Part shown: piece after piece, positions 1-8,852 of the stretch | Layout of the letters: each line of letters starts with the position of its first letter | Position numbering within the stretch: the first letter of the stretch is position 1 | Origin: UBA2160 sp964588665 | GTDB taxonomy: Bacteria > Chloroflexota > Dehalococcoidia > Lucifugimonadales > UBA1123 | Direction: 5' to 3' | Length of the DNA: 64,000 nt | NCBI GenBank assembly: GCA_964588665.1 | Contig: CAZPQQ010000010.1 | Coordinates: 1-64,000 of the forward strand | Notes under the pieces: generated by a model | Database searches by the model: none | What the model saw: the letters and a program-made list of their open reading frames with translations, nothing else | What the model was told of the DNA's origin: nothing | Position numbers and translations under genes: made by a program

Positions 1-162
1 CAGCTCAAAGTCTCTATTAACAATCTGTCCCATTTGGGCTGACAGCCAACACCGCCTGATATGCACGAGAGGAATCCAGCAGCGAGAAGCGGCGGATTAC
101 AACGAAAAATACCGCACTAATGAATTCTACTCAAGAATGCAAGAAACGGGAGCTGCTCTGCC
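1..162. other. leader region without a gene
   Basis: No credible coding region or RNA gene is seen in the first 162 bases. A GGGAG stretch near 149-153 can serve as ribosome binding site for the gene that starts at 163. No clear -35/-10 pair was found, so the promoter may lie outside the window. Confidence 0.5.
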
Positions 163-1380
163 ATGATTATCAAGGAATTCAAGACTTACGTGGTCGCCAA
201 CCCGCCGCCCCATCACGGCGGACCGTATTTCGTTTTCGTGAAATTGACGACAGACAACAATATCGACGGCATCGGCGAGGCATACGGCGTGCCGTTTTCG
301 CCGCCTCGAGTGACCCAGCTCATAGAAGACGTTTGCGAACGACACGTCGTCGGCTGGGACCCGTTCAACACCGAGCGGCTTTGGCGCATCATCTATTCGA
401 GCGGATACGCACAGCACCCCGACCTGACCACGTTGGGCATTCTCAGCGCCATCGAAATGGCTTGCTGGGACATCGTAGGGAAGGCATTGAACCAGCCTGT
501 CTACAACCTTCTTGGCGGGCAGGTCCGCGAGAAGCTCCGCTCATACACCTACCTGTACCCGAGCTCCGTCGGAACCGGCACTGAATTCGACAACGAAGAC
601 CCGATTCCGGGCAACATCTTCGGCGACGCGGAGAAAGCCCCGATACGGGCCGCCCAGTACGTCGAGATGGGATTCACGGCGGTGAAGTTCGACCCGGTGA
701 TGCCGATGTCCGCGTTCGACCCCAGGCAGCTCTCCCTCGAAGCGCTGGCCAATGCCGAAGTCGTCGTCAGAAACGTGCGCGAGGCGGTCAGCGACAAGTG
801 CGACCTGCTCATCGGCACGCACGGCCAGATGACGACGTCTAGCGCCATACGGCTCGCCAAGCGAATCGAGCCGTTCGACCCGCTATGGTTCGAAGAGCCC
901 GTGCCGCCGGAGAACCGGCGCGAGATGGCCAGGGTCGCCCACAACACGAGCATCCCCGTCGCTTCCGGCGAACGGCTGTCGACCAAGTACGAGTTCGCCG
1001 AATTGCTGGAGCAACAGGCAGCCGTAATCCTGCAAATGGCGCTCGGCAGAGTCGGCGGCATCCTCGAAGCGAAGAAGATCGCGGGGATGGCCGAGGCGCA
1101 CTACGCTCAGATCGCGCCGCACCTCTACTGCGGACCGGTCGAAGCAGCGGCCAACATCCAGATCGACACCTGCAGCCCGAACTTCCTGATCCAGGAGAGC
1201 ATCGAGACCTTCGGCGGGTTCTACTCGGACCTTCTCGAGAAGCCGCTCCTATGGCAGGACGGCTACATCATCCCGCCAACCGAGCCGGGCCTGGGCGTCG
1301 TGCTGAACGAAGAAGTGGCGGCCGCCCACCCGTTCGAGGGCGCCGTGTTCTCGCCGAACCAGGACCGCCCACTGGACTGA
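163..1380 (+). CDS. enolase-superfamily (mandelate racemase/muconate lactonizing-like) protein
   Basis: A 405-residue protein with the two-domain layout of mandelate-racemase-like enzymes: an N-terminal capping domain (about 1-120) and a modified TIM barrel. Such enzymes usually dehydrate or racemise sugar acids through an Mg-stabilised enolate. Visible active-site elements are Lys175 in AVKFDP, Glu244/Glu245 in WFEEP, Glu270 in SGE and His320 in APHLY. Unusually, the first metal-ligand position before HGQ (IGTHGQ, about 218-220) carries Gly/Thr rather than Asp/Glu. The Asp expected before the GG in QMALGRVGG (about 291-299) is also absent. This may be normal for its subfamily or may signal altered chemistry. 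The substrate cannot be named; galactonate-dehydratase-like is the nearest description. An SDR gene converges on it 34 bp downstream. Confidence 0.85.
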   Translation: MIIKEFKTYVVANPPPHHGGPYFVFVKLTTDNNIDGIGEAYGVPFSPPRVTQLIEDVCERHVVGWDPFNTERLWRIIYSSGYAQHPDLTTLGILSAIEMACWDIVGKALNQPVYNLLGGQVREKLRSYTYLYPSSVGTGTEFDNEDPIPGNIFGDAEKAPIRAAQYVEMGFTAVKFDPVMPMSAFDPRQLSLEALANAEVVVRNVREAVSDKCDLLIGTHGQMTTSSAIRLAKRIEPFDPLWFEEPVPPENRREMARVAHNTSIPVASGERLSTKYEFAELLEQQAAVILQMALGRVGGILEAKKIAGMAEAHYAQIAPHLYCGPVEAAANIQIDTCSPNFLIQESIETFGGFYSDLLEKPLLWQDGYIIPPTEPGLGVVLNEEVAAAHPFEGAVFSPNQDRPLD

Positions 1381-1414
1381 TGGAAGCGGCGCGCGAAGCG
1401 TTGGAAGGGCCGAT

Positions 1415-2200
1415 CTATCTCGACGGGCTCGCGATGGTGACGCCTCCGTCCACGGGCAGAATCACACCGGTGACCCATCTGGCTTCGTCGCTCGCCAGAT
1501 ACACCCCGGCCCAGCCGATGTCCCACGCCGTGCCTTCGACCTGAAGGGGCGATGCTCGACGCCGGGCGTCGCGGCGCTCCTCGGTCATGTTGACGGCCAC
1601 CATCGACGTGTAGACAGGGCCCGGCATGATGCAGTTGACTCTGACCAGGTCTTTCGCGTGGTCGATCGCCATGGCCTGCGTGAGGGCGATGACGCCGCCC
1701 TTGGACACGCTGTACGCCGTCAGACCCCGCGGTCGCACGGCGGATATCGACGAGACGTTTGTGATCGCTCCGCCGCCGCCCGCGACAATGTGCGGTATCG
1801 CGTACTTGCTGGTCAGCATCATGCTCTTGAGATTGACCGCCATCACACGGTCCCAAGTCTCCTCGGTGACCTCGAGCACCGTCCCCGCTCCGCCGATGCC
1901 GACGTTGTTGTGCAGAATGTCCAAGCGCCCGTAGCTCGCGACGGCCTGTTCGACCATCGCCAGGCAAACGGCGGCGTTCGTGACGTCACCAGCGAACACC
2001 GACGCGACTCCGCCCTCCGCTGCGATCGCATCCCGCGTCTCGATTGCACGGTCCTCCACGGTGTCCACGAGCAGCACGCGGGCACCTTCGCGGGCCATCA
2101 GAATCGCGGTCGCCTTCCCGTTGCCCATGATCTGCCCCTGGGATCCGGCCCCGGCAATTATGGCGACCTTCCCTTCCAGACGCGGTTTGCGTTCGACCAT
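1415..2200 (-). CDS. SDR-family NAD(P)-dependent oxidoreductase
   Basis: A 261-residue classical short-chain dehydrogenase/reductase. The start at 2200 is chosen because GGAGG lies a few bases upstream; longer reading to 2236 adds a non-conserved tail. The N-terminal Rossmann turn is GAGSQGQIMGNGKA, a longer form than the usual TGxxxGxG. The NNVG motif follows (HNNVG), then the catalytic Ser in NVSS and the YxxxK pair in AYSVSKG. The C-terminal SDEARWVTGVILPVDGG is typical of the family. It probably oxidises an alcohol or reduces a ketone in small-molecule catabolism; the substrate is unknown. It converges on the enolase-superfamily gene. Confidence 0.9.
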   Translation of the reverse strand: MVERKPRLEGKVAIIAGAGSQGQIMGNGKATAILMAREGARVLLVDTVEDRAIETRDAIAAEGGVASVFAGDVTNAAVCLAMVEQAVASYGRLDILHNNVGIGGAGTVLEVTEETWDRVMAVNLKSMMLTSKYAIPHIVAGGGGAITNVSSISAVRPRGLTAYSVSKGGVIALTQAMAIDHAKDLVRVNCIMPGPVYTSMVAVNMTEERRDARRRASPLQVEGTAWDIGWAGVYLASDEARWVTGVILPVDGGVTIASPSR

Positions 2201-2314
2201 CGTGTGTCCTCCAGTCAGTCTCGCGATGCCGCCCAAGGCGAGTGCAGGTCAATCCTACCCCATCTGATACGATCACGCAGGACCGGCGAAATGTGGACTG
2301 GTACGCCCTGCCTA

Positions 2315-2345
2315 TTGGAATCGGAATCGCACAGGCGGCTATAAT
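2315..2345 (+). promoter_or_regulatory. candidate promoter for argS
   Basis: TTGGAA (2315-2320) is followed after 19 bases by a perfect TATAAT (2340-2345), about 67 bases before the argS start. The -10 is strong; the spacing is slightly long. Confidence 0.5.
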
Positions 2346-2411
2346 GGGTGGCGCAACGGGGCCGAGCCAATGTCGCGAAAGAATCGCCCCAGGCAATAGG
2401 CAGAACTGTAG

Positions 2412-4088
2412 ATGACAACAGAATTACGCAACAGCGCCATCGACATCGTCCTCCAGGGTCTCCGCGAGGCGCAGGCGAACGGCAGCCTGCCCGATGCCGA
2501 CGTCGACGACGCCGGCATCGAACGGCCAAACAACCCGGAGCACGGAGACCTGTCCTGCACTCTCCCACTCAAGCTGGCCCGCCCGATGCGAATGAACCCG
2601 TTGGCCATCGCCGAGAAGATCGCCGAACACATCCCTTCTGGCGGCGTTTTCGAGCGAGTGTGGACCGCCAGGCCGGGCTTCATCAACTTCGCGATGGGCG
2701 CCGGTTGGCATCAGGAGCAGGTGGCGGCTGTGATCGCCCAGGGCAACCGCTACGGGCATGGTGAGGTCGGGGCTGGACGCCGGGTCCAGGTCGAGTTCGT
2801 GAGCGTCAACCCGACCGGCCCGCTTCACGTCGGACACGCTCGGGGCGCGGTCATCGGCAGCGCGCTGGCCAAGATACTCGACGCCGCGGGGTACGACGTC
2901 CAACGCGAATACTACGTCAACGACGCCGGTACGCAGATCAAGATGTTCCACGAGAGCCTCTACGCTCGGTACCTCCAGCTCCACGGCCAAGATGCGCCAG
3001 TGCCGGAGGGCGGATACCAGGGTGAGTACATGTCCGAACTGGCCTCGCAAATCACCGACGCGGACGGCGACGCATACCTCGCCATGCAGCCGTCGGAAGC
3101 CGTGAACCGGATCGGCGCCGTTGGGGTGGAGCGAATGATAGCCGCCCTCCGCGAAGACCTGAACCGTCTCAGGGTCGAGTACGATCGGTGGTTCAGCGAG
3201 CAGTCCCTCTTCGATTCGGGGCGCTACGCCCAGGCGATGAAGATTATCGAGGACGGCGGCCACATCGAGGAGCGGGACGGAGCCGTGTGGTTCGCGTCTT
3301 CGGCCCTCGGCGACGATAAAGACAACGTCCTGGTGCGGAGCAACGGCGCGCACACGTACTTCGCCTCAGACATCGCCTACCACCACGAAAAGTTCGATGG
3401 CAGGGGCTTCGACCGTGTCGTCAATATCTGGGGCGCCGACCATCAGGGCCACGTCAACCGGATGAAGACCGCGGTCCGCGCCCTCGGCTTCGATCCGGAC
3501 AAAATGGATCTGATCATCTATCAGATGGTGAGCTTCAAACGCGGCGACGAGTTGGTCCGGGCTTCGAAACGCGCCGGGAACATCATCACCATCGACGAGC
3601 TCGTGGACGAGGTTGGAGTCGATGCCTGCCGCTTCTTCTTTCTCTCGCGAGCGGCCGAAACACAGATGGAGTTCGATCTCGAACTCGCGAAACGCGAATC
3701 CAGCGACAACCCCGTTTACTATGTCCAATACGCCCATGCGCGGATCGCGGGGATTCTGACGAAAGCTAAAGAACAGGGTATAGACCATTCGACCGCCGAC
3801 CTGTCCCTGCTGACACATGAGGCCGAGCTGGACCTGATCCGGAAGATGACCGTGTTGCCCGAGCTCGTGCAGATGATGGCCGAGAATCTCGAGCCCCACC
3901 ACCTGCCCCACTATGCGCAAGAGCTGGCCTCCGCGTTCCACTGGTTCTACCAGCAGTGCCGGGTGGTGTCCAACGTCGAGGGCGAAGAGGAATTGACCCG
4001 GGCACGGCTACAACTGTGCTCAGCAGCCAAGATCGTGCTCGCCAACTGCCTGGACCTCATGAGCATGAGCGCCCCAGAGCAGATGTAA
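2412..4088 (+). CDS. argS: arginyl-tRNA synthetase
   Basis: A 558-residue class I aminoacyl-tRNA synthetase that charges tRNA-Arg. The sequence has an N-terminal Add-1-type tRNA-binding domain (about 1-100), then VNPTGPLHVGHARG with the HIGH-type signature HVGH at 139-142. A KMSK-like loop (VRASKRAGN) lies near residue 380. The DALR anticodon-binding domain follows, ending MSMSAPEQM. Length matches the family (about 550-580). The start codon is ATG after a weak Shine-Dalgarno. It is monocistronic or paired with the unrecognised gene 170 bp downstream. Identification is secure. Confidence 0.97.
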   Translation: MTTELRNSAIDIVLQGLREAQANGSLPDADVDDAGIERPNNPEHGDLSCTLPLKLARPMRMNPLAIAEKIAEHIPSGGVFERVWTARPGFINFAMGAGWHQEQVAAVIAQGNRYGHGEVGAGRRVQVEFVSVNPTGPLHVGHARGAVIGSALAKILDAAGYDVQREYYVNDAGTQIKMFHESLYARYLQLHGQDAPVPEGGYQGEYMSELASQITDADGDAYLAMQPSEAVNRIGAVGVERMIAALREDLNRLRVEYDRWFSEQSLFDSGRYAQAMKIIEDGGHIEERDGAVWFASSALGDDKDNVLVRSNGAHTYFASDIAYHHEKFDGRGFDRVVNIWGADHQGHVNRMKTAVRALGFDPDKMDLIIYQMVSFKRGDELVRASKRAGNIITIDELVDEVGVDACRFFFLSRAAETQMEFDLELAKRESSDNPVYYVQYAHARIAGILTKAKEQGIDHSTADLSLLTHEAELDLIRKMTVLPELVQMMAENLEPHHLPHYAQELASAFHWFYQQCRVVSNVEGEEELTRARLQLCSAAKIVLANCLDLMSMSAPEQM

Positions 4089-4258
4089 GTCGCATAGCTG
4101 TGCTCTGGCCGTTCACGGCCAAGTCGACGAGCGACCAGGGCGCCCTCCCGATCGTATCGGGACTTCGCTCAGCACCGCGAGGCGCCGCGAGCACAATGTA
4201 TTAAGTTGATGACCATCAAGCCGGTCCCACGAGAACACCCCAGGAGTGACTATCGCAG

Positions 4259-4984
4259 ATGACTCAGCAACCGCTCTCACAGATGCCCAAGCCCCGAGCC
4301 GACACTTACGGCAGCGCTCGCAAACTGTTTCTGGTGCCGAACTACGTCTTCCCGCCCGGAGTGGGGGACGAGGCCGAGACGATGCTTCAACGCTACTGGT
4401 CCGAAGTGCGTGACGCTGTGGGAAACCTTGAGCGCACCCTCGGCCAGGTGAACCACATCTTCCACGAGATGTTGTACGAGGAAGGCGACGCCGCAGTCCC
4501 GCTTATCGAGACCATGAACCCGATGGGGTGTGGATTCATCCAGGCCCTGGCCAGCTCGAACGCCAATCTCGTGGCGACCGAAGACCTCGAGATGGTCAAC
4601 GAACACGCCGACTGGCAGCGTATCCTGAACATGGGTCCAACCTCGGAGAAGGTGATGACCCTGGCGATGGAAGGCTTTCAGTCCACCCTCCAGGCACGAT
4701 ACGAAAAGATCGCCGAGCGCATACAAGAGACGCTAGGCGAGGGTGAGGTCGGCGTCCTGTTCGTCCGCGAGGATCACCGCGTGCAGTTTGCCGCCGACAT
4801 CCAGGTCTTCTACGTCGCGCCCCCGGCACTGGACGCGCTCAAACGCTGGATCGACGAACAGGTTCGCGCCATGCAAGCCGCGCAAATGGCAGCCGACCCG
4901 GACATTCCCTTCTCTGCCGACGATCCCGCGGATGGGGCCCCGGACGAAAGCGCCGCTGGAGACGAACAATCGGAGAGCGGGTAG
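4259..4984 (+). CDS. unrecognised soluble protein downstream of argS
   Basis: A 241-residue protein that I do not recognise. It has an ATG start with AGGAG about 12 bases upstream, normal codon use and no signal peptide or membrane segment. The body (about 20-200) is predicted helical and includes LFLVPNYVFPPGVGDEAET near the N-terminus, then a segment rich in Trp/His/Glu (YWSEVRDAVGNLE), and a well-formed C-terminal part (VGVLFVREDHRVQFAADIQV). The last about 35 residues form an acidic Asp/Glu/Ala/Ser tail that looks disordered. It follows argS in the same direction with a 170-bp gap that includes a GGCCGT/ACGGCC inverted repeat near 4107-4122. Function unknown; it looks like a real lineage-restricted gene. 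Confidence 0.7.
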   Translation: MTQQPLSQMPKPRADTYGSARKLFLVPNYVFPPGVGDEAETMLQRYWSEVRDAVGNLERTLGQVNHIFHEMLYEEGDAAVPLIETMNPMGCGFIQALASSNANLVATEDLEMVNEHADWQRILNMGPTSEKVMTLAMEGFQSTLQARYEKIAERIQETLGEGEVGVLFVREDHRVQFAADIQVFYVAPPALDALKRWIDEQVRAMQAAQMAADPDIPFSADDPADGAPDESAAGDEQSESG

Positions 4985-5097
4985 CCGCAGGATCCTCGTT
5001 GTGTCGTGGCCACCGCCGCCCCGTCATTCGTTGTCGTAGGCCGTACTGGAGGCTCATGCGATCGGGAAGAAACCCGAACGGGCAACTCCATGACTCG

Positions 5098-6463
5098 TCA
5101 TGCTTTCTGGCTGTCTCGATGCATGTAGCCCACATGGAATATATAGGCACTCTGCGTGACAAATGCCTTCCCGCAAATTGGGCATGACGGATCGCCCGAT
5201 GGATCTGTTGAAATGGGCAACTGGTATTGCACTCTCACCCCAGACCGCGCGTCATCAGTGGTCGCCCGCCCATCTTCTCGTCTCGATACCCGTGAGTTCT
5301 TGCGTGGGTCGGAAGAGGAGCTCTGGTCGCTGGTTCGCCGAACGTCGCGAGCGCTAAGCCCGTGGAGCTTGTCGAGTTTCCGGAGTTCTGTTTTGGGGAT
5401 GAGCCGACGCATATTGGGTAGGCGCAGGTGGGTTTTCGCTATCGATTGACAATGGTGACGATTGTCCTGGCACCGCCAGGCCGCGTTCTTACCCCATTTC
5501 CCGAATTCGACCGGCGCAGCACAATTGTTGCAAACCACGCTTCCGCCCTGCAACGGTGGTCGGTCAATGTCTCGTTGGTAGCAGCCCTCTTCCACGCACC
5601 GCCAAAAGAATGGTTTGCCCTTCCCTTCGCTGGCCACAACCTCAGCCCCACAGATCGGACATGTAGGCGGCCCATCGTGGTATTCGCCGATCAAGTCATT
5701 GAGGCGGAGTGTCCGCGCGAAGTCCTCAACCACTTTCCTGCTCTTTCGTCGCTCCATTACTTCTTGGGTGTCTCGGAAGCTCAACGGGTTGAGCGATCCA
5801 AACCACAGAATTTCGTCGTCCACGAATACCAGTTTTTCGTGCATCCGTCGCTTATGTACCACAACGGCGCCCCGCGGTACAATTGCTCCCCAATGGTCCC
5901 AATCGTCCGAGTCTTCCCCGTACCTGGCGGTCCCCAGATGAAGGTTGCGTCCTGACCCAAGCTTGAGGACACAGCTTTGACTTGATCACTGTTCAGTTCC
6001 GCGACTTCGACCGGGATTGACTGTCCAGAAACCGGCGACTGACCCAGTATTCGTGCGCCGACCGGGTTAGATTTGTTGTCATCGCCTCAATTCGGTCGAT
6101 TAGCTTGCGCAACAGGTAGGTCAAGTTGCTCTGCAACCACGCCGAGGGAACGTGTGACCCCAGATCGGCCGGAACGCCTAAGACAATTGCCATCCCATCA
6201 ATCGAGACTACGGTGACCTCAAGGGGTCTCCGGCCGGGGATTTGGAGGTCTCCAGGGGTGTCCACAGGTAAGTTCAGAGGGCTATCGATGCCGAAAACGT
6301 ATTGGTAAATACCACCTACGTGAGAAATCCGACGCCCATTGACGAGGGGTACGGCTGCACTTGAGGCATTGCGCCGGGATGCCTCAATTTCGTATAGCAG
6401 AGCCTCGCGCATTTCCGCGAGATCACCGCTGAGTATAATTTCTTGGTCCGCCACGCCTTTCAT
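5098..6463 (-). pseudogene. remnant of SF1 helicase-phospholipase D nuclease with zinc ribbons
   Basis: Three reading-frame pieces on the minus strand join into one broken gene. From 6463 (ATG after AAGGGA) to about 6020 lies an N-terminal domain as found before the ATPase core of AAA_11-type superfamily 1 helicases. A frame change then leads into VAELNSDQVKAVSSSLGQ and the Walker A motif IWGPPGTGKT (about 5900-6030). The helicase core is missing. At about 5880 the sequence jumps to the end of a phospholipase D domain with the HxK(x4)D motif MHEKLVFVDDEILWFGSLN. That is followed by two Cys-rich zinc ribbons, the second including WRCQDNRHHCQ and HLRLP, and a terminal C2H2-like finger (CPICGKAF...H...H). 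Helicase-PLD fusions of this kind are known from antiphage defence (Mokosh type II). Only the second PLD half remains. It is most likely a decayed gene, though a misassembly cannot be excluded. Confidence 0.75.
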
Positions 6464-6657
6464 CCTGTTCCCTTGCATCTGGTTCGTGGGGAAAGTGTAC
6501 GCCAGGGCAAACGGATTCGTAATTGACGGAAAACGGGCATCGAAGTTGGTCCAACCTGAGCGCGCTGCGCGGTGACGCCACCGAAGCTTCTCAGCGCGCG
6601 CCGTAGTATCATGGACCCTAGTCAACTATCGACATCCATCGCCTGGAGCACGGACAC

Positions 6658-8364
6658 ATGGAGCAACGACAGGGCAATCTCAGAAGTCAAGAATGGTTCG
6701 ACACTCCCGAGCTGTACGGATGGCTGCGGCGCGCCGCTTTCATGGCCGAAGGGCACACACATGACGCGTACGAGGGAAAACCGGTCATCGGCATCTGCAA
6801 TACCTGGAGCGAGCTCACGCACTGCAACTCCCACCTGCGGGGGCTTGCCGAGGCGGTCAAGCGCGGAGTGTGGCAAGCCGGCGGCTTCCCGATGGAGTTC
6901 CCGGTGATGTCGCTGGGCGAGTACAACATGCGGCCCACGACGATGCTATTTCGCAACCTGATGAGCATGGACGTCGAAGAGTCCATCCGGGCCAACCCGC
7001 TTGACGGCGTCATCCTCCTCGGCGGATGCGACAAGACGACCCCTGCCCTGCTGATGGGTGCGGCCAGCGCGGACATACCGGCGATTCTTGTGACCGGCGG
7101 TCCGCAGCTTAAAGCCAACTGGCGCGGCGAGGAGCTTGGCTCCTGCACTGACTGCCGGCGCTACGAGACCGAGCTCCGCGCCGGGCGCATCACCGAGGAG
7201 GACTGGTCCGAGCTCCAGACCTGCATCATTCGCAGTCCTGGCCACTGCATGGTGATGGGCACCGCGTCGACGATGGCGTCGGTGGTCGAGGCCATGGGCA
7301 TCGCTCCGCCCGGCAACGCGGCCATCCCCGCCGTGGATTCGCGCCGCCTGCGGCTTGCGGAAACGGCAGGCCGCCAGATCCTTCGCCTGATCGAAGACGA
7401 CATGCGCCCGTCGCGAATCATGACGCGGGAGTCTTTCGAGAACGGCATCCGGACGCTGCATGCCATCGGCGGCTCCACCAACGCGATCATCCACCTGATG
7501 GCGATTGCAGGCAGGCTCGGGGTCGATCTACCTCTCACGTTGTTCGACGAGCTCGCGCGGACAACGCCGTTCCTCTTGAATTTGAAGCCGTCGGGCGAGT
7601 TCTTGATGGAGGACTTCTACTACGCGGGCGGACTGTCCGCGCTGCTGAAAGAGATCGAGCCATTGCTCGACACCAGCCTCCCGACCGTGACCGGAAAGAC
7701 GTTAGGCGAGAATATTGAAGGCGCGATCAACTACAAACCGGAGCTTCTTCGCTCGATGGACAACCCGACGGACCCCGAAGGCGGGCTCGCCGTCGTCCGA
7801 GGCAACCTTGCGCCCACCGGAGCGATCATCAAGCCCACGGCGGCGTCTCAGAGCCTCCTGACGCACCAGGGCCGCGCCCTTGTGTTCGAGGACCACGACG
7901 ACCTGCTGGCCCGCATCGACGACCCAGACCTCGACGTGCGGCCCGAAGACGTGTTGGTAATGCGAAACGGAGGACCGATAGGCGCGCCCGGGATGCCGGA
8001 ATGGGGATTCCTGCCGCTGCCGAAGAAGATTCTCGCCACTGGCGTCCGGGACATGGTCCGGCTCAGCGACGCGCGCATGAGCGGAACGGCTTTCGGCACG
8101 GTCGTCGTACACGTCACCCCGGAATCGGCGGCAGGCGGTCCGCTGGCGGCCGTCCGCACCGGCGACCAGATCCTGCTCGACGTGCCAAACCGCAAACTTG
8201 AACTGCTGGTCGAGGAACGAGAGATACGCCACCGGCTAGTCGGCACGCCCCCGATAGCGCCCCGCTACAAGCGCGGCTACGGCTGGATGTATGCCCAACA
8301 CGCCCAGCAAGCCGATCAGGGATGCGACTTCGACTTCCTCCGCTCGGATTTCACCGGCGGGTGA
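6658..8364 (+). CDS. IlvD/Edd-family dehydratase, probably sugar-acid (arabinonate/xylonate-like)
   Basis: A 568-residue dehydratase of the IlvD/Edd family, which removes water from dihydroxy-acids or aldonates to give 2-keto-3-deoxy acids. Cysteines proposed to hold the iron-sulfur cluster are Cys56 (ELTHCNSH), Cys124 (GGCDKTTP) and Cys197 (SPGHCMVMG). Their spacing of 68 and 73 matches the [2Fe-2S] sugar-acid branch. The segment PSGEFLMEDFYYAGGL and the C-terminus GYGWMYAQHAQQAD also point to the arabinonate/xylonate-dehydratase branch rather than to branched-chain amino-acid synthesis. No isoleucine/valine biosynthetic neighbours are present. Its products would feed the 2-keto-3-deoxy-acid kinase encoded at 17.5-18.4 kb. 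Start ATG; no strong Shine-Dalgarno. Confidence 0.88.
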   Translation: MEQRQGNLRSQEWFDTPELYGWLRRAAFMAEGHTHDAYEGKPVIGICNTWSELTHCNSHLRGLAEAVKRGVWQAGGFPMEFPVMSLGEYNMRPTTMLFRNLMSMDVEESIRANPLDGVILLGGCDKTTPALLMGAASADIPAILVTGGPQLKANWRGEELGSCTDCRRYETELRAGRITEEDWSELQTCIIRSPGHCMVMGTASTMASVVEAMGIAPPGNAAIPAVDSRRLRLAETAGRQILRLIEDDMRPSRIMTRESFENGIRTLHAIGGSTNAIIHLMAIAGRLGVDLPLTLFDELARTTPFLLNLKPSGEFLMEDFYYAGGLSALLKEIEPLLDTSLPTVTGKTLGENIEGAINYKPELLRSMDNPTDPEGGLAVVRGNLAPTGAIIKPTAASQSLLTHQGRALVFEDHDDLLARIDDPDLDVRPEDVLVMRNGGPIGAPGMPEWGFLPLPKKILATGVRDMVRLSDARMSGTAFGTVVVHVTPESAAGGPLAAVRTGDQILLDVPNRKLELLVEEREIRHRLVGTPPIAPRYKRGYGWMYAQHAQQADQGCDFDFLRSDFTGG

Positions 8365-8852
8365 TGCCAGCACTGTTTTGTGATGCCTGCGGCACGTGGC
8401 GAGCGCCTGTAATGGAGTGTGGCATGGATCGTCCGTTGCTGCAATGACTCGTCAGAGCGGACGTATATTGGGGAGAGACTGGGGCGTTGTTTCGTGTCGG
8501 AATCGAGAGTGACCGTACGGGAGTCCGTAGGGGAGGGTTTCAAACCCTCCCGCCTGGTTTCGAGGTAATGACTGGTTGCTGCGGGGGTACAACGTGTTGA
8601 ATACCATGCGTACACCGGTTACCCATGCAAGGCACGCGGGAGGGTTTGAAACCCTCCCCTACGAGGTTGTCTTGCGATGCCTTCCATTCTGAGAGCCCGG
8701 CTTGGGTAGGTTCCGTTGTTAGGCCAAGTCGAATCAACGAAACTGGGCTCCATCTTGGCGCCCGATACAGATACCGTTCCCTGGAATCTCAAAGATGGCC
8801 CGTCGAGCGATGTCCGAAAACCAGCCGTGATCTCCACCGCTAGGCCGACCCC
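8365..8852. other. 488-bp intergenic region holding an inverted palindrome pair
   Basis: No gene is supported here. The region holds the paired palindromic element at 8526-8663; outside it nothing was recognised. Confidence 0.6.
8526..8663. repeat. paired inverted palindromic repeat, copy 1
   Basis: The left unit starts CGTAGGGGAGGG at 8526 and centres on GGGAGGGTTTCAAACCCTCC (near 8532-8551). The right unit is the same sequence in opposite orientation (8635-8663), ending CCCTCCCCTACG. Each unit is a 10-bp perfect inverted repeat around a single central base. The two units face each other across about 80 bp of unrelated sequence, making a 138-bp element with inverted ends, comparable to REP/BIME or MITE-like elements. 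It lies 161 bp after the IlvD/Edd gene. Confidence 0.9.

Noticed and set aside
4107..4122. Terminator after argS from the TGGCCGT/ACGGCCA hairpin
   Set aside because: There is no T-run after the stem, so it is not a convincing intrinsic terminator.
6658..8364. ilvD of branched-chain amino-acid synthesis
   Set aside because: Cys spacing and C-terminal motifs fit the sugar-acid branch, and no ilv genes are nearby.
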